Of a DNA stretch of 64,000 nucleotides, positions 32,570-64,000 are shown one piece after another (position 1 is the stretch's first letter; the number at the start of each line of letters is the position of its first letter). Position numbers and translations under genes: made by a program. The DNA is from Neoarius graeffei (taxonomy: Eukaryota; Chordata; Actinopteri; Siluriformes; Ariidae). Location of the stretch: the NCBI RefSeq assembly GCF_027579695.1, contig NC_083590.1:19733799-19797798 (forward strand). Reading direction: 5' to 3'. The notes under the pieces are model-generated. The model saw nothing but the letters and a program-made list of their open reading frames with translations, made no database searches and was not told where the DNA came from.

Positions 32570-33497
32570 TTAAAAATAAAATAAAAAGTTGATCATAAAC
32601 AGCTAACGACAGGTTTTTTTTCCCTTCTCCCCCTGAGGTACTTTGCTCACTCACTGGTGTTAGCATTTATTAGCATGAGAAACACCATTAATGTGAGCAA
32701 ATACACACAAAAACACCACCATCTGCTCATAAAGTGTCAATGTAAGCATAATTTTAGGAAAATGTCATTTAAAAATACATGTTTATTAATTACTAAAGTG
32801 TCTTGGGGCTGTGAATTTTAATATACATCTTTCCTTTTGGAGCTAATGTTAATTCCAGAGCTCACTGCTTCACTCCACTAGATGGCGCTCTCACTCAACA
32901 CACCAGATCAGTTGTTCAGTGGATTCACTCTAAACTTTTCCACATTTTGTGCTTTTAGAACATACAGCACAAATAGATTTAATGGCGATGTGTCATGAAT
33001 CACAAAATAACCCATAATACTGAAATGGAGAAATAAAAATCAATATATTTTGCAAAATTAGTTACATTTCCAAAAAAAAAAAAAAAAAAAACACATCAAA
33101 GTTGTTATTGCACAAGTATTCACCCTTGCTGATATGAAACCACTAGCAGGTTGGAGAAGTTGCATGATTAGTCCATCGTGTACAATTATAGTGTCACCTG
33201 GTGTCAATATAAAAGCCGCAGAGCTTGTGAGAGAACATATCTAAACAAACATCATGAAAACCAACAAAAGTCCAGGAGTCCAATCTCATCAGAGTTCGGT
33301 TAAGAAAAATCCCAAAATGTGAAAATCCTACCGCCCACCAATAAATCCATTAGTTGAAAATTTGTCATAACTGACTCTACCTAGAAGAGATCGTAGACTG
33401 AAAGAGAACGGATTAAGCAGCAAGGGGCCAAGGGTACATACAGCTCAAGGCGATGCTCCCACCACCATGCTTCACTGAGGGTGATGTAGGTTGTGTG
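32570..33497. other. Intergenic, possible Tc1-like relic
   Basis: No gene. Around 33100-33460 phrases such as gttgttattgcacaagtatt and caccatgcttcactgagggt suggest an old degenerate DNA transposon, but no frame or ends could be confirmed. Confidence 0.35.
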
Positions 33498-33509
33498 TTA
33501 TATAAAATC

Positions 33510-33853
33510 CATCCACCCATCATCTGTAGCTGCTTATCCTGTCCTACAGGGAAAGCTGGAGCCTATCCCAGCTGACTATGGGCGAGAGGCGGGGTACACC
33601 CTGGACAAGTCGCCAGGTCATCACAGGGCTGACACAGCGACAAACAACCATTCACACCTACGGTCAATTTAAAGCCACCAATTAGCCTAACCTGCATGTC
33701 TTTGGACTGTGGGAGAAACCAGAGCAAACCCATGCTGACATGGGGAGAACATGCAAACTCCGCACAGAAAGGCCCTCATCGGCCACTGGGCTCAAACCCA
33801 GGACCTTCATGCTGTGAGGCGACAGCGCTAACCACTACACCACTGTAGTGCCG
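33510..33853 (-). mobile_element. DANA/Mermaid-type SINE, copy 2
   Basis: Reverse orientation, diverged. The target duplication ttatataaaatc lies at 33498-33509 and 33854-33865. Confidence 0.9.
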
Positions 33854-34559
33854 TTATATAAAATCTAAGATCTAAAATCTGAATTCTTAGACAGACATGT
33901 GGGGGTGCTACTACTACTCCACTCCTGTTATTTTAGTTCTTTATTTCGACCAAATTTAGTATTGGGTCTTCACATCATCAGATTAGTGACCTGAACTGCT
34001 CTGTCTGGACACTCATAGAAACAAGCGGGATACAATTTTGCATGAGAAGACCATTGCATTTTTGACTCTCAGTATCCGTCTCAGAGTATCCGTCTCAGAG
34101 TATCCGTCTCGTCCCAACTTGGACCTTGCTGCTTGACCTTTCCCTGTATTTTTTTTTTAAATGGACAGAGATTTTCTACAGATAGGCAAAATGTTTCCCA
34201 TATGATCTGATGTTATAACTGTAAAATCTCACAAGCGCCATTTAATAGACATTTGTGAAATCATGAATTTATTAGCCAACACTAGACCTGAAGTGTCGAA
34301 GCTGACCTTTGTTACTCAAGTTGACTTGGTTTCCGTAGGTGTAAATGTTTAGCTGTGCTGATTGAGCAGGACTTGAAAATGCAAGGCTGTAATGCTGCGT
34401 TACATATTAAAGTTATGGAATGAGGAAACGTTACACAGGAAATTTACACAAATGTTTTTTTTTTCCTGTTGACTGAACATTTACCTCCTCATTCTGAGGC
34501 ACGCTCAGAAATACTTCATTATATGATCCTGATAGCATCGTCGTTTGGACAGACTTAAT

Positions 34560-34625
34560 GAAGTAGGCGTGGCTTTGGTGTGTCAGTCTTCGAGAAGGAG
34601 GCGTGGCCTCTGTGCTGTCAGGCTC
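34560..34625. repeat. Inverted copy of the gaggccacgcctcc VNTR motif
   Basis: Two imperfect units (aggcgtggctttggtgtgtc, aggcgtggcctctgtgctgt) in the putative eepd1 3' flank. Confidence 0.6.
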
Positions 34626-34696
34626 GGAGAATTAAGATATCAAACTACTATCTATACAATCTGTATTACATCGAGCAGTTAAATTCTCAGTATTGC

Positions 34697-34702
34697 TTTA
34701 TT
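34697..34702 (-). promoter_or_regulatory. Candidate eepd1 polyadenylation signal
   Basis: AATAAA on the - strand, 193 bp after the eepd1 stop codon. Confidence 0.4.
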
Positions 34703-34894
34703 CCATGTACTTCATTAAAAAGGGTAAGTTTAAAAATTTAATACATACATCTTTTAAATATCTGATTATTTCCCTACAATCAAAATTATTTCTACTGTAC
34801 AACAGCTGGAAGAGAGACCGTCTCAGTCCATCTCAGTCTCTCTATATAGTGATGTCATACCACCATGACAGTCTCTACAGCCCGAGGTCAAAGG

Positions 34895-59480
<24,586 letters not shown>

Positions 59481-59499
59481 CTAAAAAAAAAAAAAGAAA

Positions 59500-60035
59500 A
59501 AAGAAAAGAGAGAGAGGAGATTGAGTTTAGCTGCTGCTGTGTAAGGGCATTAAAGCCATTTTACTTGATTTCATCGTCCACATTCTCAGTGAGAAATAAT
59601 CTTCTAGTCAATTGCAAACAAACAACCAAAGCAGCACAAAGTCAATATTTACGACCACAATAAAGATTTGTTTGCATTCGATGATGTTCTGCAGGCGAGA
59701 GCTCAGCGCTCTTACAGGGAGCAAAGTGCAGCTCATCGACGTCGACGTAATAATCCGCTTTCACATCCATACAGCACCACGGCGATCTTCCTCAAAACAC
59801 ACCACAGCAGCTGATTTCACAAAAACAAATCCGACATTCAGCTTGACCTGAAGTAAAACTGCCCAAAACCGCGAAGAAGCAGTGACACGTACAGAAGTGT
59901 TTGTCATGTCGGAAATTATGATCATTACGAAATATCCTGACGTGTAAAATAACCACAAATAATAGAAGAAGCTTCCAGTTAAGCTAGTAAGGTCAGGATT
60001 CTATGATATTTTATACTGTGGGATGTTGGTTTGAG
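59500..60035. other. eepd1 upstream intron, no feature
   Basis: Nothing recognised besides the polypyrimidine tract of the neighbouring acceptor. Confidence 0.4.
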
Positions 60036-60039
60036 CCAG

Positions 60040-60350
60040 ATGAGTATGAGGTTTGAGTCTTTCAGAAACTGCTGATCTCCTGGAGTTTTCATACACAACA
60101 GTCTCTCGAGTTTACGCAGACAGAATGGTGCGAAAAACAAAAACACATCGAATGAGTGAGAGTTCTGTGTGTGGAAACAAACGCCTTGTTGATGAGCGAG
60201 GTCAGAGGAAAACGGACAGATTGGTTTGATCTTTTTTTTGCCAGGAAGGATATAGCAACTCTTTACGACCGTGGTGAGCAGAAAAGCATCTCAACACGCA
60301 ACACACCGAGTTCCGCTCCTGCCAGCCAAGAACAGGAATCTTAGAATCAA
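60040..60350 (+). pseudogene. Tc1-like transposase fragment
   Basis: Fragmented frames give TADLL-like and TTVSRVY-like helix-turn-helix phrases (60075-60115), then CGNKRLVDERGQRKTDRLV and, after a frameshift and an internal deletion, LYDRGEQKSIST and LPAKNRNLRIK. This order matches one fish Tc1 transposase family. No terminal repeats were found, so it is a solitary remnant. Confidence 0.7.
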
Positions 60351-60359
60351 GTTCCTATT

Positions 60360-61635
60360 AAAAGTGGCCAGTGAAAGCAGCCCTGACAGTTATTACTTAT
60401 GGACTATACACACACACATCTGGCAAGCAGGTCGTCACTTTAAAGCTTTTATCGTCAACATGTGGCCATATTATTGTATGTTACTGTCCAAATTCATGCT
60501 GATTCTCAGAAAATTTCCCCGAGAGGACAATAAAATACATCTCAGCTCAGATCTCACATGTTCATATTATCTTCGATGACTCATGAGGTAACTGTTTATA
60601 TAGCTGCTATAAGATAATTGAAAACATGAACATTATGGATTTTCCTAAGCATTAAATGTAGCTATAAAACGATAAAATACACGTGGCGTTCTTTAATACG
60701 TAGAAAATAATCTGCATCTTTGACAGCAAATCACTATCTGCGGTAAAGACTTCTGTACACGCTGTTAATGGAAAAGAACTAATAAAGGCAGCAGTTCAGT
60801 CTGAAAGTATGGACACGTACGGTATTGTAAGGATCATGCACTGAAAGACACGAAGCTGAAGTGAAAATTTCTCACGTAGACTTTTCTGAGATTTATTCCT
60901 GAGCTTGAAATTATTTTTTTTTCCCTTCCCTCAGCAGCTCCAGCGGTCACATGCAGGTCAGGTTGCTAAACAAGTCCACCCTGATGGCGTGAAAGGATAA
61001 CAGGACGAGGTTTGGTGGCGTGTCGTTTTCCAAGAAAGCAGCTTGTTTGCTTTGGAGGCACCACTGCGTCACACTGAACTCTGTCCCATTTACACCAGCG
61101 TGTCTATCAGGAGACACTGCTACGGTCCGGCTCAACAGCTGGGCCGCGTTACGGGTTACACATCTGTGAGAAACGTGGCAGAACTCCGAGCTTAAACACA
61201 AACTCGGAAGCTAAATAAATAAATAAATAAAAAGGCCATCAACTAATAAGTGAGCAAACGTAAACCTGTAGTAAACTAAATGGGGGAAAAAAAAAAACCC
61301 TAGCAAACAAAGGAGACAGGTTCTGAATTTCTGCCAACAACGATTCATCATAAACAAGGGGTCTTTGTTTTAAATAAAATACATCAGTATGGTGATTAGA
61401 AAATCTCAGTGTTTGATTCTATCATTTTAGTGATCCAATAAGGACGCTGGGAAATTACTTAGCACCTGAAAAATAAGAACCAACAGTTGACCAGCTCAGC
61501 CTGCGTTCTGTTCGCTGGCAGCTGGACAGATTAAGCTGGACATCACAGCAAGGACACTCGCAAGTGAAAATTAACTAACAAATATTTACAGACGTGATAT
61601 CTGCATCTTGTATCTCTCCACTGTTCATCACTGTA
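60360..61635. other. eepd1 upstream intron, nothing recognised
   Basis: No exon, RNA gene or bounded repeat recognised. Confidence 0.4.
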
Positions 61636-61639
61636 TATA

Positions 61640-61806
61640 TTGTGACATATAACATCACTATGCTAGAGTACTTACTTCGGGCACTTATCTGTAAATGATC
61701 CTGTATTCTGCACTTCTGGTTAGATGCTAACTGCATTTCGCTGGCTTTGTACCTGGACTCTGTACGACGACAATAAAGCCAAATCTGAATCAAATCTAAT
61801 GCAATC
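61640..61806 (+). mobile_element. LINE 3' tail
   Basis: The phrase gctaactgcatttcgctggc, then gacaataaagccaaatctga and a tail with aatctaatgcaatctaa, matches a common fish non-LTR 3' end with an (aatct)-like tail. No coding part present. Confidence 0.55.
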
Positions 61807-61856
61807 TAAAATGAAAAAATAAACTCACAAGCAAGCATCAAGTAGCAAGCAAAATA

Positions 61857-62445
61857 CAGTCAAACCTCAGGTCACAAACGTCCCTATTCACGAATAAATC
61901 GGGCTACGAACATTTCCGAACAAATTTTGCTTCGATTCGCGAACGATGCTTCGATGCACGAACGCACAAACTGGTGGGCTTCCACACCGCATAAGGCATG
62001 CGGCAGCATCAGGTGTACTCAAGGTGGCGCACTGTGAACATTGTTCGTTACTGCGTTGTGTTGATATGATTTCTTTTTTGCATTAAATTAACCCTCATTA
62101 TGGCTCCCAAGAAAGTGAAAAGTGTCAGTGATGGTGCTCCTCCTCCTCCATCCACGTGTGCCAGCAACTATCAACCACAAAGGTAAAGTGTACTGTACAA
62201 TTACTATGTTTTATTTTAGTATTAATGTATTTTTCTATCATTAAGGTTACCTTTAATTCCTTTCTGTATTTTTTCCAGACATAAACCCATAAAAAAAAAA
62301 AGTTACCAAAAAAAAAAAAAAACACCCTGTTTCTGGGGCCGGTGAACGGATTAATTGGATTTACATTCATTTCAGTGGGAAAAGTTAATTCGGTTCGTGA
62401 ACGGAGTCAAAGAACGAATTAAGTTCGTAACCCGAGGTACCACTG
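61857..62445 (+). mobile_element. Pogo/Tigger-type MITE
   Basis: The ends CAGTCAAACCTCAGGTCACA and the inverse ..cccgaggtaccactg are flanked by TA (61855-61856, 62446-62447). A short frame at 62101, MAPKKVKSVSDGAPPPPS, looks like the start of a Tigger transposase that has lost its remainder. Confidence 0.8.
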
Positions 62446-63785
62446 TACAAACTAGCAAGTCAAAGTTAACTAGCAGCCAAAAAACTAGCAAGTCAACGTT
62501 AACTAGCAAACAAAAACAAACTACCAAGTGACAACTACCTAGCAAAAACACACAAGCAAAGAAAACCTTACTAGCAAGTCAAAAACAAAGTAACAAATGA
62601 CCACTAACTAGCAGGTGAAAAAAATAAACTACCAAGCAAGCGCCAAGTAGCAAACAAAATCAAATTATCGAGTCACAATTAACTAGCAACCAAGAAACTA
62701 GCCAGTGAATCTCAAACTAGAAATCGGTGGTTAACTAGCAAGTGAAAAACTAGCTGGTCAAAGTTAAGGTTAACTAGCAAACAAAAACAAATTACCAAAT
62801 AACAACTACCTAGCAAAACAAACCTTACTCGAAGGTCAAAAACAAAGTAGCAAGTGACCGCTAACCAGCAAGTGGAAAAAAAAAAAAACTAGTAAGCAAG
62901 CACTAATTAGCGAGCAAATAAAACTAGCAAGTTAACTAGCTAACAAAAAAAACTAACAAATGAATCTCAAACTAGAAATTGGTGGTTAACTAGCAAGTGA
63001 AAACAAATGAGCCAGTCAAAGTTAACCAACAAGTTAAGGTTAACTAGCAAACAAAAACAAAAGTACCAAGTGACAATTAATTCGCAAAACACTAGCAAAG
63101 GAAACCTGACTAGCAGGTCAAAAACAAAGTAACAAGTGACCACTAACCAGCAAGTGGGGGAAAAATTAACTAGCAAGCAAGCACTAAGTAGCAAACAAAT
63201 AAAATAAGCAAGTTAAAGTTAACCTGCAAATTAAGCTTCATTCTCATCTCATTATCTGTAGCCGCTTTATCCTGTTCTACAGGGTCGCAGGCAAGCTGGA
63301 GCCTATCCCAGCTGACTACGGGCGAAAGGCGGGGTACACCCTGGACAAGTCGCCAGGTCATCACAGGGCTGACACATAGACACAGACAACCATTCACACT
63401 CACATTCACACCTACGCTCAATTTAGAGTCACCAGTTAACCTAACCTGCATGTCTTTGGACTGTGGGGGAAACCGGAGCACCCGGAGGAAACCCACGCGG
63501 ACACGGGGAGAACATGCAAACTCCGCACAGAAAGGCCCTCGCCGGCCACGGGGCTCGAACCCGGACCTTCTTGCTGTGAGGCGACAGTGCTAACCACTAC
63601 ACCACCGTGCCACCGCAAATTAAGCTTAAATAGCAAAAAAAAAAAAAAAAAAAAACTAGCAAGTGGGAAAAAATAAACTAGCAAGCAAGCACGCACTAGG
63701 TAGCAAACAAAACTAGCAAGTTAAAGTTAACTTGCAAATTAAGCTCAAAAAGCAAAAAAAATGGCAAGTGACAATTAACTAGCAT
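62446..63785. repeat. Degenerate aactagcaag(t) repeat array
   Basis: Irregular copies of aactagcaagtcaaagttaa and actagcaaacaaaaacaaa run through 62446-63238 and resume at 63615-63785 beyond a SINE. Traces at 61830-61856 show that the pogo MITE also inserted in it. The array is at least 1.1 kb without the inserts. Confidence 0.88.
63239..63614 (-). mobile_element. DANA/Mermaid-type SINE, copy 7
   Basis: Full-length reverse copy with an exact 13-bp target duplication gcaaattaagctt at 63226-63238 and 63615-63627. Confidence 0.95.
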
Positions 63786-64000
63786 GGCGGCACAGTGGTG
63801 TAGTGGTTAGCGCTGTCGCCTCACAGCAAGAAGGTCCTGGGTTCGAGCCCCGGGGCCGGCGAGGGCCTTTCTGTGTGGAGTTTGCATGTTCTCCCCGTGT
63901 CCGCGTGGGTTTCCTCCGGGTGCTCCGGTTTCCCCCACAGTCCAAAGACATGCAGGTTAGGTTAACTGGTGACTCTAAATTGAGCGTAGGTGTGAATGTG
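63786..64000 (+). mobile_element. DANA/Mermaid-type SINE, copy 8, cut by window end
   Basis: It starts ggcggcacagtggtgtagtg with boxes A and B and continues to the right edge. Confidence 0.93.

Noticed and set aside
62446-63238. CRISPR-like or regulatory array of tagcaag motifs
   Set aside because: Repeat spacing is irregular, spacers are made of the same motifs, and SINE insertions show that it is ordinary intronic repeat.

Overview
The window is a stretch of vertebrate nuclear DNA, almost certainly from a teleost. The evidence is small exons with GT-AG junctions, three recognisable vertebrate genes, many Tc1/mariner copies, hAT and PIF/Harbinger elements, and eight copies of a tRNA-derived fish SINE (DANA/Mermaid type). 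The SINE and Tc1 content would suit an otophysan fish such as a catfish, but this is a guess from repeat style and not a proof. No bacterial genes, CRISPR arrays or operons are present.

Three genes are supported. (1) The 3' end of chtop (chromatin target of PRMT1) lies on the + strand: three coding exons at 6023-6203, 7599-7730 and 9762-9961, with a polyadenylation signal at 10521. Its 5' exons were not found in the window. (2) A matcap2 (KIAA0895) orthologue lies on the + strand with seven coding exons from 18207 to 27501, giving a 499-residue protein with the metallopeptidase motif HEIGTH. (3) The 3' six exons of eepd1 lie on the - strand (59480 down to 34895) and encode the catalytic half of an endonuclease/exonuclease/phosphatase protein. 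matcap2 and eepd1 converge tail to tail, as KIAA0895 and EEPD1 do in human 7p14, which supports both names. The eepd1 copy has Gly where the family has the catalytic Asp of the GD motif.

Region by region: 1-5109 holds no gene but a hAT element split by a hAT MITE, and an ISL2EU-like transposon holding a 34/35-bp minisatellite. 5110-10530 is chtop with intronic MITEs. 10531-18200 is intergenic, with a foldback element, a candidate CRE/X-box promoter near 11.7-12.0 kb and three Tc1 elements in a row. 18207-27501 is matcap2, whose introns carry a SINE inside a LINE target-site duplication, and a Tc1 inside a Harbinger element. 27502-34894 is intergenic, with a LINE 3' end split by a MITE and a large foldback. 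34895 to the right edge is eepd1 introns and exons, with a nearly intact Tc1, a four-layer transposon nest (42605-45008), a long GATA microsatellite beside a splice donor, a nested hAT (50781-52487), a 0.9-kb polypurine tract, a 0.94-kb near-perfect palindrome (58379-59314) and a degenerate aactagcaag repeat.

The three genes show no sign of acting together beyond conserved linkage. Most of the DNA is transposon-derived, and its main interest is the readable order of insertions, given by target-site duplications. Every transposase reading frame seen here is broken.
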